Shown piece by piece: positions 8,966 to 17,800 of a stretch of DNA of 64,000 nt. Position 1 is the first letter of the stretch; each line of letters opens with the position of its first letter. The stretch is from assembly GCA_041394705.1 (NCBI GenBank), contig JAWKHS010000008.1, forward strand, positions 186,001 to 250,000, given 5' to 3'. The notes beneath the pieces were generated by a model. That model saw nothing but the letters and a program-made list of their open reading frames with translations, ran no database searches and was not told where the DNA came from. This DNA is from Vicinamibacterales bacterium (GTDB lineage Bacteria > Acidobacteriota > Vicinamibacteria > Vicinamibacterales > UBA2999). A program made the translations under genes and the position numbers.

Positions 8966-9873
8966 CGCCGCACCAGCCCCAGGGTGTCGCTCCTGACGAG
9001 GGCCCACGACGCGACGAGGTTGGCGGCGATCCCGAGCGGGAGCGCCATGGCCACCGACTGCCAGGCGATCTCGGGCGTGACGCGCACGAACACGAGGGCC
9101 GTGTCGTACTTCCACTGGAAGTAGCCGTTGAACGCGCCTTGCGTGACGGCCGCCAGGAGCACGCCGAACGCGGCGCCGGCACCCGCGATGGCGGCGCCCT
9201 CGAGCAGCACCTGGGCCAGCACCCGGGCCCGCGTGAATCCCATGAGCCGGAGCGCCCCGATCACCTCGCGGCGCTCGTCGGCCAGGAGCACCATCAGCGC
9301 CAGCAGGAAGACGGCGCTGGTCGTCACGGTGAGTATCGCGATCGCCAGGTGGAACCGCCCGAGCACCACGAACGGATTGCCCCCGCCGGTGTTGCGGCTG
9401 GATCTCGCCGCGATCGTCGGCACGCGCGCAGCCACGTCGCGCGCGAACGCCGCGGCCTCGGCGGGGTCCACGAGGCCGACGTTGATGGCCGAGACGGCGT
9501 CCGCCCGGAGGTCGCCCGCGCCGTCCGCGGTCAGGTCCAGGAGATCCGGCAGGTGCAGGCGGACCTCGTAGCGCTCGCTGTTCAGGCGGATCGGATCGGC
9601 CATCGGCTCGTAGACGCCGATGATCCGGAACTCCCGCGGCGACGCGCCCGAGGGGTCGGTCGAGAGCGACACGACATCGCCCACGGCGAGGTGCCGCGCG
9701 GCCAGCAGTTGCCGTGAGGCCAGGACTGTCGGGAGCTCAACCGGCGGAGCCGGATCGGCCTGGGCCGCGAGCAGCCGCCCCAGCGCCAGCAGCAGGCCCG
9801 ACAGCAGCAGCCCGCCCGCGGTCCGGGCGGACCGGGTGCGCGACGGGACGATGGAGCCGGGGATCCATGGCAC
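8962..9873 (-). CDS. Second FtsX-type ABC permease, short form
   Basis: 303 aa, first gene of the operon. After a hydrophobic N-terminal segment (about residues 18-37) it has a shortened extracytoplasmic region and the three C-terminal FtsX helices (LADERREVIGALRLMGFTRARVL). It is about 100 residues shorter than its partner because the first part of the periplasmic domain is missing. The N-terminus may therefore be recombined, or it may simply be a short family member. The start is GTG 9873, giving VPWIPGS. The alternative would be an internal start after the first helix. Confidence 0.75.
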   Translation of the reverse strand: MPWIPGSIVPSRTRSARTAGGLLLSGLLLALGRLLAAQADPAPPVELPTVLASRQLLAARHLAVGDVVSLSTDPSGASPREFRIIGVYEPMADPIRLNSERYEVRLHLPDLLDLTADGAGDLRADAVSAINVGLVDPAEAAAFARDVAARVPTIAARSSRNTGGGNPFVVLGRFHLAIAILTVTTSAVFLLALMVLLADERREVIGALRLMGFTRARVLAQVLLEGAAIAGAGAAFGVLLAAVTQGAFNGYFQWKYDTALVFVRVTPEIAWQSVAMALPLGIAANLVASWALVRSDTLGLVRR

Positions 9874-9948
9874 TTGTACCGTTGAAGGATATGGCAGGTG
9901 GCCACTCGGTGCCCCGGCGCCGGCGCCCCCTGCCTGAGGCGGTGGCGC

Positions 9949-11532
9949 TCAGCCTGACGTCCTGGCCGCGTCGCGGCGGATGGCCGCCAGGCCTTCGAGC
10001 GTCTTCTCGACATCCGGCGCACCCGCGGGCGGGGTCCAGTCCACGGGCGACCCGGCCGCGATGAGCACGCGCGCGGCGTCGACGTGCCCCTGGCCATCCG
10101 GCGCGTGACTGCGGCCCTCCACCGCCCAGACGAGGGGCGTCGCCGCGAACATCCCGTCGAGGGCGTCGATCGGCGCGCCATGGGCGAGCAGGACGTGCAC
10201 GGCCTCGGCGTGGCCGCCCATCGCCGCGCGATGCAGCGGCGTCACGCCGTCCTTGTCACCCGGTGCCGGATCGAAACCTCGCGCCAGCATGGTCTCGAGC
10301 ACGGCGGCGTCGCCGCGCTCGGCGGGGCGATCGAGCAGCCGGTGGTGCCGCGGCCCCAGGGCGCGGGCCAGAGCCGGATCGTCGAGCAGCAGGAGGTCCG
10401 CCGCATGGCCGTCCCCACGGGCGCAGGCGGTCACGAAGCACTCCAGCGGCGAGCGATCGTCGATGGCGCCATTGGCCAGCAGCCAGTCGGCCACCGCGGT
10501 GTTGCCGTGCAGGGCGGCCAGCGTGTGCGGCGTCGCGCCGTCGGCGCGGCGGGCGCGGACGTCGGCGCCCCTGGCCGCGAGTGCCTCCGCCATCGCCACG
10601 TCCCAGCGCTGGGCCGCCAGGTGCATGGGCGTATCGGACAGCTCGCCCCACGGCAGGTTGGGGTCGGCGCCGTGGTCGAGGAGCCAGCGGGCGCCGTCGG
10701 GGTTGTCGCTCCACGTCATCAGGTACGCCAGCGGCGGCACGCCGCCGGCCATGCCGTCCACGCGCAGCCCGTGCGCCAGGAGCAGGTCCAGGGCCGCCAG
10801 GTCGCCGCCGCCGCCTGCGATGTGGGCCGTGACACCGTCGGTGGGATCGGCCCCCGCCTCGAGCAGCACTTCGGCCAGCGGCAGGTGGCCCACCGCGCAC
10901 ACCGCGCCCCAGAGCGCCGTGCGCGGGAGTTCCGGGTGCCAGTTCCAGTGGTACTCGGCGTCGGGATCGGCGCCGGCGGCCAGCAGGTCGCGGGCGATGG
11001 CGACGAGACCGGCCGCGCGGTCCGGCGCGTCGCGGTGCAGGCAGGTATGGCACACGTAGAGCAGGGGCGCCCAGTCGCGCGGTCCTCCGGCGCGCGTGGC
11101 GAGCGACGGGTCGGCGTCGAGATGGCGGCGCGCGGCGGGCGCATCCCCCACCACGAGCGCCGCGTGCCACGACACCGCGGCGAGATCGGGATGGCGCTCG
11201 AGCAGTCGCCGCGCCCGTTCCAGACCGCCGTCGGTCGCGGACTGGACGAACGCCTCGGCTGCGGCCTCGGGGCTCAGCCCGCCGGTCTCGACCTCGTCGC
11301 GCAGCGCCTTCCAGGACGGGACGCCATGCTCGCGGGCCACGACCGACTGCGCGTCGTGCAGCGCCAGCTCGCGCGTCTGCAGGGCGGCCGGCGACAGGCC
11401 GGCGAACGCCGGAAGGACGGTGAAGCGCCGAAGCGCGGTGGTGTCGCCGATGAGCGCGTCGGCGAGCAGGCGCTTGGCGTCTTTCTTCAGGTGTTCGAGG
11501 TTGGGGCGATCGGAACGCGGCGTCGGCGACAT
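9949..11532 (-). CDS. Ankyrin-repeat protein
   Basis: 527 aa, started at ATG 11532 behind GGAGG. The N-terminal 90 residues (HLKKDAKRLL...PSWKALRDEVE) are a conserved leader seen in front of many bacterial ankyrin proteins. Around ten ankyrin repeats follow, for example RAARRLLERHPDLAAVSW-type units, HLAAQRWDVAMAEALAARGAD and TPLHRAAMGGHAEAVHVLLAHGA. There is no signal peptide or enzymatic domain, so it is likely a cytoplasmic protein-binding scaffold. The partner is unknown. It lies 75 nt upstream of the ABC operon on the same strand but with its own ribosome site. Confidence 0.85.
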   Translation of the reverse strand: MSPTPRSDRPNLEHLKKDAKRLLADALIGDTTALRRFTVLPAFAGLSPAALQTRELALHDAQSVVAREHGVPSWKALRDEVETGGLSPEAAAEAFVQSATDGGLERARRLLERHPDLAAVSWHAALVVGDAPAARRHLDADPSLATRAGGPRDWAPLLYVCHTCLHRDAPDRAAGLVAIARDLLAAGADPDAEYHWNWHPELPRTALWGAVCAVGHLPLAEVLLEAGADPTDGVTAHIAGGGGDLAALDLLLAHGLRVDGMAGGVPPLAYLMTWSDNPDGARWLLDHGADPNLPWGELSDTPMHLAAQRWDVAMAEALAARGADVRARRADGATPHTLAALHGNTAVADWLLANGAIDDRSPLECFVTACARGDGHAADLLLLDDPALARALGPRHHRLLDRPAERGDAAVLETMLARGFDPAPGDKDGVTPLHRAAMGGHAEAVHVLLAHGAPIDALDGMFAATPLVWAVEGRSHAPDGQGHVDAARVLIAAGSPVDWTPPAGAPDVEKTLEGLAAIRRDAARTSG

Positions 11533-11710
11533 ACGACCTCCATGCTGAGGCCTGTGGTTCGCAAACAGGCAGCACGGGGTGTACGTGCCTCGACGGTGTC
11601 GATCTGGCCGCAGTGGGCAGAGCCCTTCGCGCGAACCCGCGGGCGCCTGGCGCGCCTCCACGAGACGCTAGCCGCGCGCCCGCGCCGTTGTCAACCGCGC
11701 GCGGCGGTGG

Positions 11711-12613
11711 TCACGCGAAAAGGTCGTGCCGGGCGCCGCGGCAGATGGCGGCGATGGCTGGATGCGCGATGCGGCGCTGCGCCGAGACGGCGTAGAAGCG
11801 CTGGCGGAGCCCCGGGATGGTGCCGACCACGCGCAGGTCGTACAGGCGGCGCGCGTCGGCGGCCATGACGGCCGGCCCGGCGAGCACGCCGTGGCCGTTC
11901 GCGGCCAGGATCTGGGCCAGGCTGCTGTCGTCGGCTTCGGCCACCACGCGGGGGCGGACGCCGGTGTCGTCGAACCACTGCTCGATGCCCCGCCTCAGCG
12001 CCGCGCCCACGCCCGGCACGATGAACGGCTGTCCGGTGAGCGACCGCGGGAAGCCGCGCCGCAGCCGGGCGGCGGTCTCGCGCCGCCCGAAGACGGCGGT
12101 GCCGCAGCCGCCCAGCAGGTGGCTGAAGAGCGTCGACGGCGCCTCCACGCCGGCGGGCGCGTCCGTGAGGACGAGGTCGATCGCGTGCGTGGCGAGCTCG
12201 CCGAGGAAATCCGAGAGCGTGTGGTCTTCGCGGCACACCACGCGCACGGCCTCCGGTCCGCGCAGGGCGGGCTCGAGCAGCCGGTGCACGATCGGCTTGG
12301 GCAGGACGTCGCTCACGCCGACCACCAGCCGCTGCCCCGCCGGCGTCACGCCGCGCTGGACGACGTCCACGAACTCGCGGCCGAGACCGAAGATCTCGGA
12401 CGCGTACCGGTGGGCCGTGCGGCCGACCTCCGTCAGGACCAGTCCGCGGCCCGAGCGCTCGAAGAGCGGCGCGCCCAGCGCGTCTTCGAGCAGGTGGAGC
12501 TGGGCGCTGATGGTGGGATGCGTGAGCCTGAGCTCGCGGCTGGCCTTCGCCACGCTGCCCGTACGGGCCACGACGAAGAAGTAGTAGAGGTGGCGGTAGT
12601 TGAGCCAGTCCAT
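11711..12613 (-). CDS. LysR-family transcriptional regulator, NhaR-like
   Basis: 300 aa. The N-terminal winged helix reads MDWLNYRHLYYFFVVARTGS, with SVAKASRELRLTHPTISAQL as the recognition part. The NYxHLYYF opening is characteristic of NhaR, the activator of sodium/proton antiporter genes. The C-terminal 200 residues are a LysR substrate-binding domain. No nhaA lies next door, so the regulon is unknown. The SLC13/ArsB-like carrier at 48 kb is the only related transporter in view. The gene is divergent from the repeat protein at 12978, whose promoter region it shares. Confidence 0.88.
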   Translation of the reverse strand: MDWLNYRHLYYFFVVARTGSVAKASRELRLTHPTISAQLHLLEDALGAPLFERSGRGLVLTEVGRTAHRYASEIFGLGREFVDVVQRGVTPAGQRLVVGVSDVLPKPIVHRLLEPALRGPEAVRVVCREDHTLSDFLGELATHAIDLVLTDAPAGVEAPSTLFSHLLGGCGTAVFGRRETAARLRRGFPRSLTGQPFIVPGVGAALRRGIEQWFDDTGVRPRVVAEADDSSLAQILAANGHGVLAGPAVMAADARRLYDLRVVGTIPGLRQRFYAVSAQRRIAHPAIAAICRGARHDLFA

Positions 12614-12977
12614 GCGTCGATGACGAGCCGCGCCCGCGCACGCGCCCGCAGCGGCGTGCGCGATCGGTCGGCTCACTCTACGCGTTGAGACGAGATTATC
12701 GACTGGATCGATCCCGCCCCGGCCGTCATCATCGAGGTTCGCCACAATCCGGGACACGCCGGCGGCCACGTCGAACAGGCCGCCGGCGCGACGGCGCCGC
12801 ACCGCTGAGGCGGCGCGCGTCCCGGCACCACATCGACGCGCACGGCGCCATTCGCGGCGCCACCCCCTGAGCGTCGGACGTCCGCGCGCCCCGGTCAGCC
12901 GACCGGGACGGCGCACGAACAGGCAACCCGCCCGCAGGGCATCTCCGGCAAGGCGTCCGGATCAGAAGGAGGCGATC
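12614..12977. other. Intergenic region between divergent regulator and repeat-protein genes
   Basis: 364 bp without a convincing gene. It must hold the promoters of the LysR-type gene (leftward) and of the envelope cluster (rightward). The AT-richest part is around 12685-12704 (GAGACGAGATTATCGA). A 10-bp palindrome GGATCGATCC lies at 12705-12714 and could be an operator half. A strong AGAAGGAGG ribosome site at 12964-12972 serves the downstream gene. No promoter can be assigned with confidence. Confidence 0.4.
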
Positions 12978-13859
12978 GTGACCAATCTCGTGGACTCCGT
13001 GAAGAACGGCATCATCGGCGCGGTGAAGGGTACCGGCGAGGTGATCAACGCCGTCACCGACACGGTGAGCGGCGTCGTCGGCAACACGCTGCAGAACACC
13101 GGCAAGGTCGGGGCCGCCGCCACGGGCGCGGTGTCCGACGTGGCGCGCGGCGTCATCCAGGGCACGGCGGCGGTGGGCGGCGACCTCGGCGAGGCGGCCC
13201 GCGGCATGGTCGTGGGGACGCTGCGCGGCACCAAGGACGTCGGCACCCAGGCGCTCGACACCGTCAGCACGAGCGTCAACGCCCTCGTCACGCAGACGGC
13301 CTCGGTCGGCGGCAACGTGGCGGGCGTGGCGAAACAGGCCGTCGAGGGCTCGCTGCAGGCGGCCGCCGACGTCGGCGTCAGCGCCACCGATGCCGTGACC
13401 GCCTCGGTCTCGGGCGCGATGCGGGCCGCCGGCGAGGTGGGCGCGTCGGCCACGGACGTCGCCTCCGGCGTGGCCAGCGGCGTCATCCGGGGCAGCACGC
13501 GGCTCGGCACCGAGCTCGGCGGCGCGGCGAAGGGCACCCTCATCGGCGTCCTGCGCGGCACGAAGGACGTGAGCGCCAACGCGTTCACGACCGTGACCGA
13601 CACGGCCGACGTGGTCGTGAAGGAGACGGCCGAAGTCGGCGGCAACCTGGCGCTCGCGGCCAAGAACTCGGTCATCGGCGCGATCGAGGGCGCGAAGGAG
13701 CTGGGACTCGACGCGGCGGAGGCCGCGGCGGCGGCGGCCACCGGTGCGATTCGGGCGGCCGGCTCGATTTCGGCCGCGGCCACCACGGAGGTCACGCAGG
13801 CCGTCACCGGCGTGATCGCGGGCGTGAAGGTCGTCGCCAAGGCGCCCCTGAAGGCGTGA
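12978..13859 (+). CDS. Ala/Gly/Val-rich amphipathic repeat protein with internal duplication
   Basis: 293 aa built almost only from A, G, V, T, S, D, E and K, with no Cys, Trp, Tyr or His and a single Pro near the end. A duplication with a period of 110 residues is clear: GVIQGTAAVGGDL...GTLRGTKDV (58-88) matches GVIRGSTRLGTEL...GVLRGTKDV (168-198), and residues 105-140 match 214-250. The pattern resembles apolipoprotein, phasin or LEA-type amphipathic helices that coat membranes or lipid. That role is an inference. No signal peptide is evident. GTG 12978 follows AGAAGGAGG by 5 nt. Its stop overlaps the BrkB gene start. Confidence 0.7.
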   Translation: MTNLVDSVKNGIIGAVKGTGEVINAVTDTVSGVVGNTLQNTGKVGAAATGAVSDVARGVIQGTAAVGGDLGEAARGMVVGTLRGTKDVGTQALDTVSTSVNALVTQTASVGGNVAGVAKQAVEGSLQAAADVGVSATDAVTASVSGAMRAAGEVGASATDVASGVASGVIRGSTRLGTELGGAAKGTLIGVLRGTKDVSANAFTTVTDTADVVVKETAEVGGNLALAAKNSVIGAIEGAKELGLDAAEAAAAAATGAIRAAGSISAAATTEVTQAVTGVIAGVKVVAKAPLKA

Positions 13860-14845
13860 TGCCCCATCGCCCGACGGCGGGCCGGACCGAGCCCCTCGAG
13901 ATGTCGGCGACCGCCGACGCGCGGGAGCGGTCCGGCCTGCCGGGCTGGCGCGCGATCGAGATCCTGAAGGACGCCGCCGGCCACTGGTCCTCGCGAGGCG
14001 CGCCCCAGCACGCGGGCGCGCTGGCCTTCTACACGCTGTTCTCGCTCGCCCCGCTGATGATCATCCTCATCACGATCATCGGCGCCGTCTTCGGCGAGGA
14101 GGCGGCGCGCGGAGAGATCGCCGCCCGGATGTCGGGCCTCGTCGGTCCGCGGGCCGCGGCGCTCGTGCAGGACGCGGTGCGCCGTTCCCGGATCGACGAG
14201 TCCGGGCTGCTGCCGACGCTCATGGGCGTCGGCGCGCTGCTGGCGGGCGCCACCACCGTGTTCGCCCAGCTCCAGTCGTCCCTGAACCAGTTCTGGGGCG
14301 TCACATCGCGGCCCTCGCGAAGCGGCGTCATCGTGTTCCTCTCGACCCGCCTCGAGTCGCTCGGCCTGGTCCTGGTGATCGGGCTCCTGCTGCTCACGTC
14401 GCTCGTCATCAGCACGGGCATCGCGGCCACGCTCCAGTTCGCCAGCGGGTGGATTCCGGTCCCGGCGCCCGTCGTCACCGGCCTCGACGTCCTCGTCTCC
14501 CTCGGCGGCGCCACGCTGCTGTTCGCCATGATCTTCAAGATCCTGCCGGACGTGATCCTGCAGTGGCGGGACACCTGGCTCGGCGCGCTCGTCACGGCGA
14601 TCCTCTTCGTCATCGGCCGGATCGGCATCTCCCTCTATCTCACGCGCACGGCGCCCGACTCCAGCTACGGCGCGGCCGGGGCCCTCGTCATCCTGCTGCT
14701 CTGGGTCTACTACTCGTCGCTCATCCTGTTCTTCGGCGCCGCGATCACGCGCGCGGTCATCCGCCAGCGCGGCGATCGCATCGTGCCCAAGCCGACGGCC
14801 GTCCGGGTCCGCCGCGAGGTCGTCGAGGAGGACGACGACACATGA
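13859..14845 (+). CDS. YihY/BrkB-family inner-membrane protein
   Basis: 328 aa if started at ATG 13859, which overlaps the previous stop; GTG 13856 would add one residue. The hallmark HAGALAFYTLFSLAPLMIIL, the GATTVFAQLQSSLNQFWGV block and the end YGAAGALVILLLWVYYSSLILFFGAAITRA identify the Virul_fac_BrkB family. About six transmembrane helices span residues 50-305. The C-terminal tail is basic, then acidic. The molecular role of this family is unsettled; it is an integral inner-membrane protein of uncertain transport function. Overlap with the amphipathic protein and 16 nt to the TamB-TamA gene suggest one envelope operon. Confidence 0.9.
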   Translation: MPHRPTAGRTEPLEMSATADARERSGLPGWRAIEILKDAAGHWSSRGAPQHAGALAFYTLFSLAPLMIILITIIGAVFGEEAARGEIAARMSGLVGPRAAALVQDAVRRSRIDESGLLPTLMGVGALLAGATTVFAQLQSSLNQFWGVTSRPSRSGVIVFLSTRLESLGLVLVIGLLLLTSLVISTGIAATLQFASGWIPVPAPVVTGLDVLVSLGGATLLFAMIFKILPDVILQWRDTWLGALVTAILFVIGRIGISLYLTRTAPDSSYGAAGALVILLLWVYYSSLILFFGAAITRAVIRQRGDRIVPKPTAVRVRREVVEEDDDT

Positions 14846-14861
14846 GCGGACGCGCGGGCTG

Positions 14862-17800
14862 ATGGCGGCGACGTGGCGGTGGCCGGCGGCCGCGACCCGC
14901 CGGCGGGTCCTCCTGGGCCTGGCCGTGGGCGTGCCCCTGCTGGTGCTCGCGGCCCTGCACCTGCCGCCCGTCCGGGCCCGGGTGCTCGCCGTGGCCGTGG
15001 ACCGGCTGCGGCAGGCCGGCATCGAGGCGGCGGTGGACGGCCTCGACTACAACCTCGTCTCCCTGCGGGTGTCGCTCGGTCCGACCACGCTCACCGCCGC
15101 GGGCGCCGACACGCCGTTCCTGACCTTCGATCGGGCCGTCGTGAACCTGCCGTGGTCGGTCGTCACGGGGCGGCTGGCCATCCAGTCCCTGGAGGTCGCG
15201 CGGCCGATGGTGACGATCCGCGTGGACGAGGCCGGCGGCTCGAACCTGCCGGCGTCGGCCAGCGAGAGCGCGCCCGAGGCGGAGTCCGCGCCGCTGGACG
15301 CGATCGATCTGGGCGCGCTGTCGATCCGCGACCTCGGCGTGCGCTACACGGATGCTGCCGGCACCGCGGTCACGGGACGCAGACTGTCCCTCGTCCTCAC
15401 TGGCGCCGACCCTGGCGTGGTGCGGGGACGGCTGTGGATGGAGGGGGGCCTCGACGTCCAGGTCCCGGGGACGCGGACCGCGCTCTCCCGGCTCGATGCC
15501 GGCCTGGCGTTCGACGGCACGGAGGTGACCGTGGACGGCCTCGTCGCGGAAGCGCCGGAAGCCCGCCTGCGGGTCGACGGCCGGGTCGCGCCGTTCGGGA
15601 CGGCGCCGAGCGCGGACCTCCGCTACGAGGGACGGCTGCACGTGGCGCGGCTGGCGGCGCTGGCCGGCGCGGACGCGGGCGTCTCTGGCCCGATCGACGT
15701 GTCCGGGACGGTCGAGGGTGCGCTCGCGGATCCCACGATCGCGGTGACGGCCCTGGCCGACACGCTCACCTGGCGTGATCGGCACGCGCTGTCGCTGGCG
15801 CTCGACGCCCGCGTCACGACCGAGGTGGCGGCGGTCGAGCGCCTGCGGCTGGGCGTCGACCGCGGCCTGCTCGAGGCGCGCGGGCGGGTCGGGCTGGCGG
15901 ACCAGATGCCGTCGCACGTCGAGGGTGAGTGGACGGCGCTCGACCTGGGCGATCTCGCCGCCACGGCGTCACCGGACGGACCGCGCGTGGCGGCCCTCGC
16001 CAGCGGCCGGCTGACGGGGGACTGGACCGGCCCGGATCCCTCGTCGGGGAGCGCGGCGCTCGAGGCCACGCTCACGGCCCCTCCGGTGCGCGGCGCGCTG
16101 CCGATTCGCGGACACGCATCCGCCCGGCTCGATGCAGGCACCTGGTCGGCGGCGCTCGACGGGCTGCGCGTGGGGGAGGCGCGTCTCGACGGCAGGCTCG
16201 GAGGTCGGTGGCCGGCGGCGGATCCGGCGGCGTCCAGCCTCGACGGACGCGTGGCCGCCCGGATCGCCGACCTGCCGGCCTTCGTCGCGGAGCTGGCCGA
16301 CGCCGGCGTGCCGGTGGAGGCCTCCGCGCTGTCGAGCGGACACGCGAGCGCCGACGTGACCCTGTCCGGTTCGATCGCGGCGCCGGCGGGCGCGGCGACG
16401 ATCGATGCCGCCGATGTCGAACTCGGCGGCGTCGGACCGGGCACGCTGCGACTCCGCGCCAGCGCCGATCCGGCGCGCCTGGCGGTGACGACCGCGGAGG
16501 CGAGGCTCGGGGGGAATCGGCTGGACGCGCGCCTGGACGTCGTACGAGAGACCGGCGCGCTGACGGGGGCCGTCTCGGCCAGCCTCGACGATCTCGCGGC
16601 GGTGACGTCCCTGCTGCCGGCGCCCTCGCGTCCAGCCGGCACCGTGACGCTGGACGCCGCGCTGGCGGGCACCCTCGACGCGCCGGAGGCCCGCGTGACG
16701 GGACGCGCCACGGGTCTCGCGGCCGCGGGCCAGCACGTGGACGCGCTCGCGCTCTCGGCTCGCCTGGCGCGCCAGGTGCTGACCGTCGATCGGCTGGAGG
16801 TCACGCAGGGCGAGGGACGCGCATCGGGCACGGCCACCTACGCGCTCGACACCGGGCGCTACGCCTTCGAGCTCACGGGGCAGGGACTCACCGTGGCGCC
16901 GATCCCGGGGGACCAGCCGCTGCCGGTGGCCGCCCGCGTCGATCTGGAGGCGCGGGGTGACGGGACGCCGGAGGCGCCGCACGGCACGGGATCGATCGCC
17001 GTGCGCGATCTCACGTGGGGCGACTACGCGATCGGCGAGGTCCAGGTGCACGCGACGGCCGATGGCGCCACGGTGGCCGTCACAGGCGTCGCGCCGGCGC
17101 TCGACGCGCGCCTGGACGCCGAGGCTGCGTTGGAGGCGCCTCACCGGTTCACGGCCACGGCAGCCATCGATGCGGCCGCGCTCGACACCCTGATCGCGGA
17201 GGGCGGGCCCGCGGCACCCGTGCCGGCGACCTCCGGGGCCGAGGCGCGGCCCATCACGGGCGCCGTGACCGCCACGCTCACGGCCGAGGGCGCGTTGGAC
17301 AGGCCGGCCGACGCCACCGCCGATCTGGACCTCCGCCTGCTCGACGTCACCGCCGCGGGGGCCCCGCTCGCGCTCGACGGACCGGCGCGCCTTCGCTACC
17401 ACGCCGGCGCGATCACGGCCGACCGCATCGTCCTCCGCACGGGCGCCACGACGCTGACGGCCGACGGCCGCTTCGGCGGCGACGGGGACGGCGACGAGGA
17501 CGGCACGTTGACCGTGACGCTCGCGGGCCAGGCCGCCGACCTCGTGCCCGTCGCCCGGCTGGCCGCCGGCGTCGATGGCCTCGACGCGTCGGGCACCTTC
17601 GACCTGCGCGTCGAGGCCGGCGGGCGCCTGGAGGCGCCTCGTCTCCACGCCACGGCCGCCGCCGACGGCCTCACCGTTTCGGTGCCGGACCTGCCGCCCG
17701 TGAGCGGCGGCACGCTGCGCGCGTCGTTCGATCGCGGTCTCCTGACGCTGACGTCGCTCGGCGCCACCTGGCAGGGCGCGACCATCGAGGCGTCGGCGGT

